From Sabulitectum sp036743055 (lineage in GTDB: Bacteria; Fermentibacterota; Fermentibacteria; Fermentibacterales; JCC-6), in the NCBI GenBank assembly GCA_036743055.1, contig DAINQE010000006.1, positions 1 to 64,000 on the forward strand: 64,000 nt of DNA. The letters run 5' to 3'. Below are positions 23,549 to 32,736 of this stretch, piece after piece. The position numbers and the translations under genes are program-made. Under the pieces are notes generated by a model. It saw only the letters and a list, made by a program, of their open reading frames with translations. It had not been told where the DNA came from and ran no database searches. Each line of letters begins with the position of its first letter. The first letter of the stretch is position 1.

Positions 23549-26500
23549 ATGTCATTTCTCTTTGGATCCAAGGCGCAGAGAACTTTCAAGAAGATTCAGG
23601 ACCTGGCCGCGGGGGATATGGTGGACCAGGCGGCGGTCATGGTGGAGGAAGAGCTCGAAACCCTTCTGGAAGATCATGACATTGCAGCGAAGCTGGTTCC
23701 CTTCCTGATGGACATAGGCCATCCCGATCTGGGCGGGCGGATCGGAGAGCGGATAATCAAGACCCATTCCGACCTCCGCATGTCGGTGACCAGGCTCCTG
23801 GAAGAGAAGCAGGCCCAGTTCCCCAGGTCGATCGAACTCCTGAGGGTTATATGGAAAAGCCGTCTTCATCAGCGGGACTTCAATGGTCTCATGGACATAC
23901 TGGGCCGAACGGAAAGGGTTACCGTCAGCCGGTTCGCCGACTCGATCCAGTCTTCGGCCCAGGCCCTCAGCGGTGCAAGGGGAAGAGAGCTGGGGCAGGG
24001 CATAGAGCGCATCCTGGCCTGGGCGGTGATCTCCCTGCACAGGGGGGATCCTTCCGCGGCAATGGACATACTGGTGGACGCGGCAAAGCGCTGCAGTTTT
24101 CCCGAGGAAAGTCTTTCCAGGCTGAGCGGATGGATAGCCGCCAGGACCGGAGGCACCGAGATGGAAGTGAACCTGAAGCGGATACAGGTGCTCACTGCCA
24201 TCGGCGACAGGGAACGGGCCGTCTCGGAGCTGCCGGGTCTCTACGAGGCTGAGAAGGATATCCTGGACAGGGCCATATCCCTTGTTGAGAAAGATCTGGT
24301 ACCTGGAGACAAAACATCCAAGGCGAGGATCTCCCTTGCCAGGCTCATGGCAAAGGCGGGCAGGGTTAACGAAGCCTGCCTCATGCTGGATCCCCTCCTT
24401 GAGGGCGGCCACGAGTCATCCATGCTGGAGCAGGCGGTCACCGGTCTGGTGATAGGCGCCCAGGGTTCCGCCAGGGTACATCTGCTTCAGGCCAGGCTGA
24501 GGCTTTTCAGAGGAGAGAACACCCAGGCCCTGGATTCCATCGAGAGGGCCTTCGGATGTCCCGATGTGGCTGAATCGCCGGTTGTGGACATCTGCAGAAG
24601 CTTCATCAAGAGCGGTATAGACCGGGACGGCATGGTAACCGGCAAGCTGGGTGAATTCCTTGTGGAGAAGGGCACGGTGGATGAAGCCGTGAACATCCTG
24701 TCCCTCAGCGTGGCTACCGAGCCCGAGTGGGTGCTTGAAAAGCTGCAGCTTCTTCTGAAGCGCGACAGGACAAGCGCGGCGGTCCTCACCCTGCTGGCAG
24801 TGGTTCTGCTTGTACTCAACCGCGGCGGCGAAGCCGCGGCTACACTGAAGCATCTGGCGGCCAGGAAGGACGTAAAATCGAAACAGGATATCGTCTCCGT
24901 ACTATCCGATTTCGACGACCTCATGGGGGAACACCGCGAGCTCAGAAGGCTCAGGGCTGCCTCGGGAGCCGCAAGCGGAACCGGGGAGGATTCCGCCAGA
25001 GACTGGCTGGAGCTGATCATATCCGGTGATAAGGTCAGCGAGAGTGGATGTCTGGTGGTCTTCGACAGCGGCGTTTACAAGGACAGGGCAGCGGAAATAC
25101 TGGAATCCGGTTTCACTCCGGATTCCCCTGGGGCGGAGCTGGTACTGGCCGCGGCAAAGATCGTCGCAGGGGTGCCCGGGGAGAGTTCCGAGCACCTTTC
25201 CAGGGCCATGGAGTCAACGGAACTGCTGGACAGGGTCACCCATCTGGTGGCCTCGCTTCCGTTCTCCGCCGTTGCCGCCATGAAACCGGAAAAGGTCTTC
25301 AGGACACTGAACGACAGCGGCAGGGGAGAAGTGGTGGCGAAGATACTTCCGCTGCTCTCCACCGGGGAGACGGAGAAGTGGATGGACGACCTGGCATCAA
25401 GGGTAAGTCTTCCCGACCCCGACGAAACCGCATTGTTCAGGCTCAGGTATTTCATAGAACAGGGCAAGCCAGGTACGGCGGCGGCGGCCGCAAAGGGCCT
25501 GGAAGTCTCAGGGATGAACATAGTCAGCCTTCTGGAGGGCTGCGCGGCGGTTTCCTCAGGAGACCTGACCGCGGCCACCGAGCACCTGTCCCGGGCTGCT
25601 TCCCACGAGGAGACCGCTTCGCTGGCCAAGGCCGTTCTCGGAACCCTCTCCGGAATGGACGAGGGCAACTCCGCATCGGCCATCGCACTGGCAAGGGCGG
25701 AGCTCAAGACCGGGAACATCAAGGGTGCCGTTGAAACACTCCGGGGCATCCTCCATGACCCTGACGTACTGGTCTTTCTCGAGGAAGCCGCCGCCGAGGT
25801 TCCCGGAGCCCATATGATCCATGGATGTCTGGCCCTTGCAAGGCTTTACACCGGTGACGCCGACGGCTACAGGGCAGCGGCGGGCACCGCACTGGAAGGA
25901 AGCTCGGAAATGGCGTCCGAGCTTGTGGAGAAGGGAGCCGGCTACTCCCTGGAGAACCATTACGCCCTGGGTATGCTCTTCGCCGCCGAAGCCGGCATTT
26001 CCCACATAGAGGGTTTCCAGTCCGCGGAGCTCCTTTCCGCCGCGTTATGTACGGATCCCTCTCTGGCGGGTCGTGTGGCGGCGCTGAAGAGCGAAGACGA
26101 AACGGTTCAGATGCTCACGGCCCTGGCTCTGTGCGATCCCCTTGCCTTCTCCGCGAAAGCCCTTCCAAAGGGAGTTTCCATTCCGGAATCCATGATAGAC
26201 GCCGCAGTGGAAAGATGGGAAACCCAGAACGCCCTGGACGCCCTCGAACAGCTGGAGGAGCTTTCCGGCTCAGCCGGATACGCGGAGAGGGTCCACAGGA
26301 TAAGGAAGATCCTGGCCGCAGGCGGAAGGGACAGGTCGAAGGAACTGCTGTCCGATGCCATGGACCGCGGGGAGTGGAGGGCCGACCTTTTTTCCCTCTG
26401 CTCGAACAGGGAAGTGGCCGGCGAATCAATCGAGAAGCTTTTCCCCGATGGTGTGGAAGGTGTATCGGAAGATGAGATAGAAGCCGCCGGGGACATGCTG

Positions 26501-27085
26501 GTCAGGTGCGGTGCCAGGGAAGCCCTCTATGATTTCGCCGTAAAGCTCCTTGAAGCTGGTACCGAATCCTGTTCAGCCGCAGCCGGAAAAACAGTAGACA
26601 TCTATGTTCCCACCGCGGGCGAGGAGGGTTCCCTGACCGTGGAGCAGGTGGTGGACCTTCTCCTCCTGGCGGGAAGGACCTCCGATGCGTTCCCCCTGGC
26701 AAGGGGGGATTCCGGTCTTCTTGCAAAGGTAAGGCAGAAGGTCGCCCTTCTCGACAGGGAGTCTTCTACTCCGGAAAGTATTCTCCGCTCGAACCGCCCC
26801 GGGGAGATGCCTCCCGATGCCCCTGCAATGGCCAGGGGGGAAGCACTCTGGATGGCAGGCCAGCGCAGGGCGGCCTGCGGCGTCTGGAAGAAGGGCTATG
26901 AAGAAACCTCCGATCCCGCACTGCTGCAGAGGCTCATGGAAGGCTTTCACTCAATGGGCAGGGAGCTGGACTCAGCGGCAACGGCAAGGCTGCTTGCGGA
27001 GAAGCACCCTGATGTTCTTTTCAGGAGCGGTGAACCAGGAGCAAAAGGCAAAAAACTTGCATTGATATCATATAGCATCAAGTAA
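23549..27085 (+). CDS. Giant helical-repeat (TPR-like) protein, unknown
   Basis: This encodes 1178 residues with no signal peptide and no membrane helix, so it is probably cytoplasmic. It is almost entirely alpha-helical, with many degenerate TPR-like pairs (for example ARISLARLMAKAGRVNEACL and VLTLLAVVLLVLNRGGEAAA). No enzymatic motif was found. Such solenoids act as protein-binding scaffolds; the partners are unknown. It starts 5 bp after the MltD-like gene and is followed 19 bp later by a coiled-coil/TPR gene and then a second transglycosylase. Composition and codon use match the neighbours, so it is not a recent arrival. Confidence 0.82.
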   Translation: MSFLFGSKAQRTFKKIQDLAAGDMVDQAAVMVEEELETLLEDHDIAAKLVPFLMDIGHPDLGGRIGERIIKTHSDLRMSVTRLLEEKQAQFPRSIELLRVIWKSRLHQRDFNGLMDILGRTERVTVSRFADSIQSSAQALSGARGRELGQGIERILAWAVISLHRGDPSAAMDILVDAAKRCSFPEESLSRLSGWIAARTGGTEMEVNLKRIQVLTAIGDRERAVSELPGLYEAEKDILDRAISLVEKDLVPGDKTSKARISLARLMAKAGRVNEACLMLDPLLEGGHESSMLEQAVTGLVIGAQGSARVHLLQARLRLFRGENTQALDSIERAFGCPDVAESPVVDICRSFIKSGIDRDGMVTGKLGEFLVEKGTVDEAVNILSLSVATEPEWVLEKLQLLLKRDRTSAAVLTLLAVVLLVLNRGGEAAATLKHLAARKDVKSKQDIVSVLSDFDDLMGEHRELRRLRAASGAASGTGEDSARDWLELIISGDKVSESGCLVVFDSGVYKDRAAEILESGFTPDSPGAELVLAAAKIVAGVPGESSEHLSRAMESTELLDRVTHLVASLPFSAVAAMKPEKVFRTLNDSGRGEVVAKILPLLSTGETEKWMDDLASRVSLPDPDETALFRLRYFIEQGKPGTAAAAAKGLEVSGMNIVSLLEGCAAVSSGDLTAATEHLSRAASHEETASLAKAVLGTLSGMDEGNSASAIALARAELKTGNIKGAVETLRGILHDPDVLVFLEEAAAEVPGAHMIHGCLALARLYTGDADGYRAAAGTALEGSSEMASELVEKGAGYSLENHYALGMLFAAEAGISHIEGFQSAELLSAALCTDPSLAGRVAALKSEDETVQMLTALALCDPLAFSAKALPKGVSIPESMIDAAVERWETQNALDALEQLEELSGSAGYAERVHRIRKILAAGGRDRSKELLSDAMDRGEWRADLFSLCSNREVAGESIEKLFPDGVEGVSEDEIEAAGDMLVRCGAREALYDFAVKLLEAGTESCSAAAGKTVDIYVPTAGEEGSLTVEQVVDLLLLAGRTSDAFPLARGDSGLLAKVRQKVALLDRESSTPESILRSNRPGEMPPDAPAMARGEALWMAGQRRAACGVWKKGYEETSDPALLQRLMEGFHSMGRELDSAATARLLAEKHPDVLFRSGEPGAKGKKLALISYSIK

Positions 27086-27104
27086 TCGAAAGTTGGAGGG
27101 AAAA

Positions 27105-28445
27105 ATGGCAGACAAGCCGAAAGAACTGACCACTGAACAGCTGCTGATAGAGCTTGGGAGGGTCGTAATGGGTCTGGGCACCAAGATCGACGCCCTTGGC
27201 AGCAAACTCGACGCCATTCACGAGACCCTCTCAACCGCCCCGCCGGCCGAGACCGGTGCGTCGGCTGCCCTGGACCTGCAGCCGATACTGGAGAAGCTCG
27301 ACCTCATCCACGGCGCCCTCTCAGGGGAGAGGGATACCTCAGGCGGAGGCGCAGGGGCTGCCGTTCAGGTCGACCTCCAGCCGGTCCTGGAAAAGATGGA
27401 GGAGATCCGGGAAACCCTTGGAGCCGCTTCGGGCAAAGGAGAGGCCGCAGCTGCTTCCCAGGTGGACATGACCCCGGTCACCGAAAGGCTGGAAGAGATA
27501 AGGACGGCCCTGGAAAAAGGCTCCTACCCCGAAGAACTCAAGAAGGATATTCAGGAACTGTCCAATGCCGTGAAGGACATTCCCCTTCCTTCGCTGGAAG
27601 GTATCGAGGAGAAGTTCCAGAAGGTCGCCGACACACTCGACGAAGTGAAAAAAGCCGCCGAGGACAGAACGTTCGCCCAGGAGCTGGGAGGTTCTCTTGA
27701 AAAGGTGAGGGAGGGTCTGGAAGCCTCCGGCAAGGATACCGTGGCCGCCATCGGCGAGATCCCCGGTAAGCTTGACGCCATGGGGGAGAGGATCGCCGGT
27801 TCCATGGAGGAGCTTCAGACCAGGACCCGGGAGATACTGGAGAAGGCCGAGGAATCCCTGGAGAAGACCGAGGGCTCCCTGGAAGATGTGAAGAACGAGC
27901 TTCAGAAGGGGCTGAAACTCAATACGGACATGACCGGCCAGATGGTTGAACTTACCTCCAGGTTTGCCGACAGGGCCCAGGAGGACCTTATCACCGATCT
28001 TAATTCCCGGGCTGTGGAGCACTTCAACAACGGAGAGTACAAAGAGGCCAAGGCTCTGTTCGACGAAGCCCTGGAGCAGCAGCCCGACAACCCGGATCTC
28101 CTCTGCAACTCCGCCAATGTGCTTGCGGCGATGGATGACCTCGAGGGGGCGGAGAAGCTTTTCAGGAAGGCCCTTGGAGAGTCCCCTGAGCTGGAGCCTG
28201 CCCTCTCCGGTCTGGGGATGATCATGGTCAGGACCGCCAGGGCGGAGGAGACCATTCAGTTCCTCAAGAGCACCATCCTCAGCGGCGAGCCTTCGGTGAG
28301 GACCACCATTGCTTACGCCAGGGCCCTTGTGGCCCTGGAAAGGCATGACGAAGCCGTTGAGCTCCTGGAGACCGCTCTGAAGGGAGCTCCTGACAACCCT
28401 GAGATAAAGGCGGAGCTTGCTGAATACGGCTGTGAGGAAGATTAG
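27105..28445 (+). CDS. Coiled-coil plus TPR protein
   Basis: This encodes about 446 residues. The ATG at 27105 directly after GGAGGG is preferred to the TTG at 27093. Residues about 20-140 hold three amphipathic repeats of the form DLQPxLEKxxxIxxxL. A long heptad-rich segment with ELQTRTREILEKAEESLEKT follows. The C-terminal 140 residues form three to four TPRs (HFNNGEYKEAKALFDEALEQ and following). The N-terminal repeats resemble self-assembling coiled coils of methyl-accepting or filament proteins, but no family is recognised. No signal peptide is present. It lies between the 1178-residue solenoid and the Slt-like gene and probably works with them. Confidence 0.8.
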   Translation: MADKPKELTTEQLLIELGRVVMGLGTKIDALGSKLDAIHETLSTAPPAETGASAALDLQPILEKLDLIHGALSGERDTSGGGAGAAVQVDLQPVLEKMEEIRETLGAASGKGEAAAASQVDMTPVTERLEEIRTALEKGSYPEELKKDIQELSNAVKDIPLPSLEGIEEKFQKVADTLDEVKKAAEDRTFAQELGGSLEKVREGLEASGKDTVAAIGEIPGKLDAMGERIAGSMEELQTRTREILEKAEESLEKTEGSLEDVKNELQKGLKLNTDMTGQMVELTSRFADRAQEDLITDLNSRAVEHFNNGEYKEAKALFDEALEQQPDNPDLLCNSANVLAAMDDLEGAEKLFRKALGESPELEPALSGLGMIMVRTARAEETIQFLKSTILSGEPSVRTTIAYARALVALERHDEAVELLETALKGAPDNPEIKAELAEYGCEED

Positions 28446-28451
28446 AACCTG

Positions 28452-30611
28452 ATGTTCAGATACATCCTTCTCCTCTCGCTCCTGCTGCTTTCCTGCTCGA
28501 GGGAGGTGGTGGAGGCCCCGTCCGCAGCTGAAACCTCACTGGACAGAGCAAGGGTGGCGGATTCACTCCTGTCCGAAGGGCAGCGGGAGGATGCGGCACA
28601 GCTTTACCTTTCGGCGGCCCTGCTCCTTTCCCCGGGCACCCCTGAGAGGATAAACCTGGCTGAAAGGGCCCTGGAGGCCTCTGACGGTGCTTTCCCGGCG
28701 GCGGCCAGGGTTCTGCTGGAGTCTGCGGGATCGGACCCCCACGCACCATACAGGGCCCTCAGGGAAGGCGGGAGCGCGCTTTGCAGCGATCTTCTCCCCG
28801 GCTTTCATACCGGGGCTTACCGACTTCCGGGACACCTCGCCCTGATGGCCGCCGAATCCATAGTAACCCTGGACCCCGTAATGGCGGAAACTCTCCTCTC
28901 CTTCTCCGGCGACCTGCCCGGTTCCGCCGGCGAGGACCTTCTGCTGTGCAGGTACAGGGCCGCATTGGGCACAGGTGACATCCAGGGTCAGGAGGAAAGC
29001 TGGAGAGCCGCCCAGGCCCTGGATTCCGACGAACTCATGGCCCGTTTCTTCCACCACAGGGGCATGGCCCTGGGCGAACAGGGCATACCGGACCTTCTCA
29101 GGTCCTTCCAGCTCTGGCCCGCGGGGGATATGCACGCCGCGGCCTACGCTTTTCTCAGGGACACCATTCTCACGGATGCGGTCCTGGCCGCCGCGGTCGC
29201 GGATCCATTCTATTCAGGAGGTCTCTGGAACGAGGTTTACGACATCGCCCTGAACTCCGCGGATCCTCCTCCCAGGGTCGTTTACCTGGCCGGGCGCACC
29301 AGGGACAGGCTCGGGTTCTTTCAGGAAAGCGCTGATCTTCTCAGGAGATACCTGGACACATGGCCCGGGGGAGAAGACGCCCCGGACGCGGCCATCAATC
29401 TGGCCAGGAGCCTGGGAGCCATGGGCCTCGTTGAAGAGGGAATGGAAACCCTTTCCTTCTACAGGGACACCTGGCCGAACCACGGCAGGATAAGCAACTT
29501 TCCCTGGTACGCAGGCAGCCTCCTGGCGGAGAACGGCCGGTGGGCCGAGTCCATCCCCTGGTTCACCGAGACCATCACAAGATACCCCGGGAATACCACC
29601 GCCGACGACGCCCAGTTCTACATCTGCCTTGCCCTGATGAAAACAGGAAGGACGGCCGAGGCCGCTGAAGCCTTCGGGAACTTCAATGCACGGTGGACCC
29701 AGAGCGTCTACAGACCTTCCTCGAGATACTGGTACGGAGTGCTCCTGCTTCAGATGGGAGACTCCACCGGCAGGGGAGTGCTTCAGAGACTCATCAACGA
29801 CAAGCCGGAAAGTCTTCCGGCGGCATTCGCCAGGGATTACCTCGGGCTTCCTCCTTGGGCTCCAGAGTACACCAGCGAACCCCTGGGAGTGTGGATGGCC
29901 AGGAACGGTCGTCCCGAGGCGGAACCTTCCCAGAGCGCCTGGGACGGCGTTTTCCTCATGGAGGCCGGCTGCAGGAAATGGGCCCTCGACCTCTTCCGGG
30001 CAGCGGAGGAAGAGGCTGGCGACGCACACAGGCTCGCTCCGTTCTATCTTGCCAACGACGTATGGGAAAGGGGCCCGTGGGCCGCCTACAGGATGTGGAG
30101 CCTGGAGGGAAGTGTTCGCCCCCTTGACCTATGGCGTCTCAGGTACCCGGCGGCATGGCCTGACGAGGTGCTCAGGGAATCGCAGCGTTCAGGCATGGAT
30201 CCCCTCCTCCTCTGGTCGATAATGAAGCAGGAAAGCGCTTTCCAGCCATCCTGCTACTCCACCGCCGGAGCCAGGGGGCTGATACAGATGATACCCAGCA
30301 CCTCTGAATACATAGCCCGGGACAACGGATGGAGTGATGCCTACTCCCCGGACATCCTCTATGATCCCGGAACATCCATCATGTATGGCGCAGCATGCAT
30401 CTCCTCATACGGCAGGGATTTCCGGTGGGATGTTCCCGGCACCCTGGCGGGATACAACGGGGGGCCCCACAACGCTCTGAGATGGGGATGGGGGGTTGAC
30501 TCCACCGAGGAGTTCTTCAGCAGGATCACGTACAATGAAACGAAGAAGTACGTGGAGATAGTAAGCCATAATTATCTGATATACAAGCACATCTGGCCTG
30601 AATACCTCTGA
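28452..30611 (+). CDS. Slt70-like lytic transglycosylase lipoprotein
   Basis: This encodes 719 residues. It has a lipoprotein signal ending in Leu-Leu-Ser-Cys-Ser near residue 15, then a long superhelix of TPR-like hairpins (about 30-570) as in the doughnut of Slt70. The catalytic domain is C-terminal, with MKQESAF carrying the catalytic Glu near residue 593, YSTAGARGLIQMIPST, and LAGYNGGPHNALRW. It is predicted to cleave peptidoglycan from the periplasmic face of the outer membrane. It is the last gene of the operon begun by the MltD-like gene. A short ACACCGGTGT palindrome followed by six T at 30612-30627 may weakly terminate transcription. Confidence 0.88.
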   Translation: MFRYILLLSLLLLSCSREVVEAPSAAETSLDRARVADSLLSEGQREDAAQLYLSAALLLSPGTPERINLAERALEASDGAFPAAARVLLESAGSDPHAPYRALREGGSALCSDLLPGFHTGAYRLPGHLALMAAESIVTLDPVMAETLLSFSGDLPGSAGEDLLLCRYRAALGTGDIQGQEESWRAAQALDSDELMARFFHHRGMALGEQGIPDLLRSFQLWPAGDMHAAAYAFLRDTILTDAVLAAAVADPFYSGGLWNEVYDIALNSADPPPRVVYLAGRTRDRLGFFQESADLLRRYLDTWPGGEDAPDAAINLARSLGAMGLVEEGMETLSFYRDTWPNHGRISNFPWYAGSLLAENGRWAESIPWFTETITRYPGNTTADDAQFYICLALMKTGRTAEAAEAFGNFNARWTQSVYRPSSRYWYGVLLLQMGDSTGRGVLQRLINDKPESLPAAFARDYLGLPPWAPEYTSEPLGVWMARNGRPEAEPSQSAWDGVFLMEAGCRKWALDLFRAAEEEAGDAHRLAPFYLANDVWERGPWAAYRMWSLEGSVRPLDLWRLRYPAAWPDEVLRESQRSGMDPLLLWSIMKQESAFQPSCYSTAGARGLIQMIPSTSEYIARDNGWSDAYSPDILYDPGTSIMYGAACISSYGRDFRWDVPGTLAGYNGGPHNALRWGWGVDSTEEFFSRITYNETKKYVEIVSHNYLIYKHIWPEYL

Positions 30612-30623
30612 CACCGGTGTTTT

Positions 30624-30653
30624 TTGACCCCGGGTTTTCACCCCTGTTATAAT
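30624..30653 (+). promoter_or_regulatory. Sigma-70-type promoter for kbl
   Basis: TTGACC (30624-30629), an 18-base spacer and a consensus TATAAT (30648-30653) lie 59 bp upstream of the kbl ATG. The leader contains a GAAGGGA ribosome-binding site. Confidence 0.7.
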
Positions 30654-30712
30654 CGCCCTGCCGTGATGCGGTCCTCCACGGCCCGAAATGCAACATCCAC
30701 GAAGGGAACGAT

Positions 30713-31957
30713 ATGTCACGCAGGCTTTACGGAGACCTGACCGAACTAATAGAGAAAAGGAAGACTCAGGGTCTTTATAAGACTGAAAGAATAATAACAT
30801 CCCCCCAGGGTGCGGAGATCACCACCGTGAAGCGAGGGAGGGTGCTTAACTTCTGCTCCAACAACTATCTGGGTCTGGCTTCCCACCCTGAGGTGCTGAA
30901 GGCCGCTGAGGAAACCCTCGAGAACAGAGGATACGGACTCTCCAGCGTAAGATTCATATGCGGCACCCAGGACATACACCTGGAACTGGAACGACGGATG
31001 TCCGAGTTCCTTGGCACCGACGACACCATACTCTACGCTGCTTGCTACGACGCCAATGCCGGGGTCTTCGAGCCGTTCCTGGACGAAGACAGCGCCATAA
31101 TCGCCGACCAGCTCAACCACGCCTCGATCATTTCCGGCGTGAGGCTATGCAAGGCGAAAAGATACATATACAGCCACAACCGCACCGGAACCGGTACCTA
31201 CAGCTTCGACGGGAAGGACCTTCCCGGTCTGGAGGCCATTCTCAGCAGCGACGAGGTCAGGGCAGCCAGGTACAGGATGGTGGCAACCGACGGGGTTTTC
31301 AGCATGAACGGCGACATAGCCCCCCTGGCTGAGATAGTGGATCTCTGCGAAAGGTATGACGCCATTCTCATGGTGGACGACAGCCACGGCACCGGCTACA
31401 TCGGAAGGACCGGGAGGGGCACCCATGAACTCCACGATGTCCTCGGCAGGGTCGACCTTATCACCACCACATTCGGTAAGGCCCTTGGCGGGGCGAGCGG
31501 CGGCTGCGCCTCGGGAAGGCGTGAACTGATCGAATGGCTCAGGCAGATGTCCCGGCCCTATCTTTTTTCCAACACCGTTGCTCCTGCGGTGGTGGGTGCA
31601 ACGCTCAAGGTGCTGGACATCATAGAGGAGAACACCCACCTCCGCGACAGGGTACACCGCAATGCGGCTTACTTCAGGAAGGGGATCAAGGATGCCGGCT
31701 TCAGGATTCTGGAGGGTGACACCGCCATAGTGCCCATAATGTTCGGCGACTACGAGAACGACGCCGTCCTGGCCCAGAAGTTCGCCGACGACCTTCTGGA
31801 TCACGGAGTCTACGCCATAGGGTTCTTTTACCCGGTGGTTGCCGTGGGCCAGTCCAGAATAAGGGTTCAGCTCAGCGCCGCTCACACCATGGAGCAGCTT
31901 GACAGGGCCATAGCGGCCTTCACAGAAGTCGGGCGGATCAATGGGATCATAGACTGA
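30713..31957 (+). CDS. kbl: 2-Amino-3-ketobutyrate CoA ligase (glycine C-acetyltransferase)
   Basis: Kbl splits 2-amino-3-ketobutyrate with CoA into glycine and acetyl-CoA. This PLP enzyme of the alpha-oxoamine synthase family is 414 residues. It has FCSNNYLGL near the start, GTQDIHLELERRMSEF, the VDDSHGTGYIG block with the PLP-contacting Asp and His, and the PLP Lys in TTFGKALGGASGG near residue 255. The SDR-type threonine dehydrogenase that makes its substrate is 4.8 kb downstream on the same strand. Other family members (KAPA or ALA synthases) are alternatives, but sequence and tdh linkage favour Kbl. Confidence 0.93.
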   Translation: MSRRLYGDLTELIEKRKTQGLYKTERIITSPQGAEITTVKRGRVLNFCSNNYLGLASHPEVLKAAEETLENRGYGLSSVRFICGTQDIHLELERRMSEFLGTDDTILYAACYDANAGVFEPFLDEDSAIIADQLNHASIISGVRLCKAKRYIYSHNRTGTGTYSFDGKDLPGLEAILSSDEVRAARYRMVATDGVFSMNGDIAPLAEIVDLCERYDAILMVDDSHGTGYIGRTGRGTHELHDVLGRVDLITTTFGKALGGASGGCASGRRELIEWLRQMSRPYLFSNTVAPAVVGATLKVLDIIEENTHLRDRVHRNAAYFRKGIKDAGFRILEGDTAIVPIMFGDYENDAVLAQKFADDLLDHGVYAIGFFYPVVAVGQSRIRVQLSAAHTMEQLDRAIAAFTEVGRINGIID

Positions 31958-31988
31958 GTTCGAGACTCAGTTAACTGAAGCGCCGGTA

Positions 31989-32016
31989 TTGACATACCCT
32001 AAAAAAGTACTAATGT
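31989..32016 (+). promoter_or_regulatory. Putative leaderless promoter with GTAC repeat
   Basis: TTGACA (31989-31994), a 16-base spacer and TAATGT (32011-32016) end 7 bases before the ATG of the regulator gene, with no ribosome-binding site between. An inverted repeat GTAC-TAAT-GTAC (32007-32018) covers the -10 element and could be an operator for the product itself. Confidence 0.55.
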
Positions 32017-32023
32017 ACCCAAT

Positions 32024-32662
32024 ATGAGTAATAATCAAAATGAGCTTATCGGCGAGGTGCTCTTCGGGAAGGTGAGAAGGAAGGTTCTTTCCACTTTCGT
32101 TCTCAATCCGCAGCGTTCGTTCTATCTGCTGGAACTCATAAGGCTGCTCGACTGCGGCAGGGGAGCGGTGCAGCGGGAGGTCTCCAGACTGGCGAAGGCT
32201 GGAATACTCATCCGTGAGAGGCAGGGCAATCAGGTCCATTTCAGGGCTGATACCGGAAACCTCATCTACCGGGAGATACGATCCATTTTCTCCAAGACCA
32301 CTGGTCTCGTTGACCTTCTCAGTCACTGCCTTGAGTCCTGCGGGGATCCCGTTGGCATGGCCTTCATATACGGCGACTACGCGAAGGGGACGGCCAGGGA
32401 GGATTCTCCTGTGGACCTTATGGTGGTGGGGGATACCACCATGGACGCCGTGAGGCAGTGCACGATTGAGTTCACCGAGGAGGCCGCCAGGAAACTGCAC
32501 CTCACCGTTGTTTCCCCTGCTGAGCTCAAGAGAAGGATATCCGCTGGGGAGGGGAAGATCCGTGAGATACTCGCCTCACAGCGGGTGTTCCTCGCCGGGG
32601 GTGAGCGGGAGCTTGCTGTGCTTTCATCACCGGGAGACGATCTGTTCGCAGGGCTGTTCTGA
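32024..32662 (+). CDS. Winged-helix regulator with nucleotidyltransferase-like domain
   Basis: This encodes 212 residues. Residues 1-80 form an ArsR-like winged helix (RKVLSTFVLNPQRSFYLLEL, RGAVQREVSRLAKAGILIRE). Residues about 105-170 resemble a minimal nucleotidyltransferase (MNT) fold: IYGDYAKGTAREDSPVDLMVVG. In active MNT enzymes the first motif is GS and the metal-binding motif is SDxDL; here they read GD and SPVDL, so one metal-binding Asp is missing and catalysis is doubtful. It is probably a DNA-binding regulator with a ligand-sensing domain. The gene appears leaderless and may control itself or the following 409-residue gene. Confidence 0.8.
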   Translation: MSNNQNELIGEVLFGKVRRKVLSTFVLNPQRSFYLLELIRLLDCGRGAVQREVSRLAKAGILIRERQGNQVHFRADTGNLIYREIRSIFSKTTGLVDLLSHCLESCGDPVGMAFIYGDYAKGTAREDSPVDLMVVGDTTMDAVRQCTIEFTEEAARKLHLTVVSPAELKRRISAGEGKIREILASQRVFLAGGERELAVLSSPGDDLFAGLF

Positions 32663-32736
32663 GGCGAATAACCTTGTTCACCGGCGGTTTTATGCAGATA
32701 TTCCATAAAATGCATTTTTTATGAGTTTGGAGGATC

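Noticed and set aside
30612..30627. ACACCGGTGT palindrome as a strong terminator
   Set aside because: With no loop the stem can only form 3 base pairs; at best weak.
31953..31971. Hairpin after kbl as a terminator
   Set aside because: The 7-bp stem has no following T-run and overlaps the stop codon; left unassigned.
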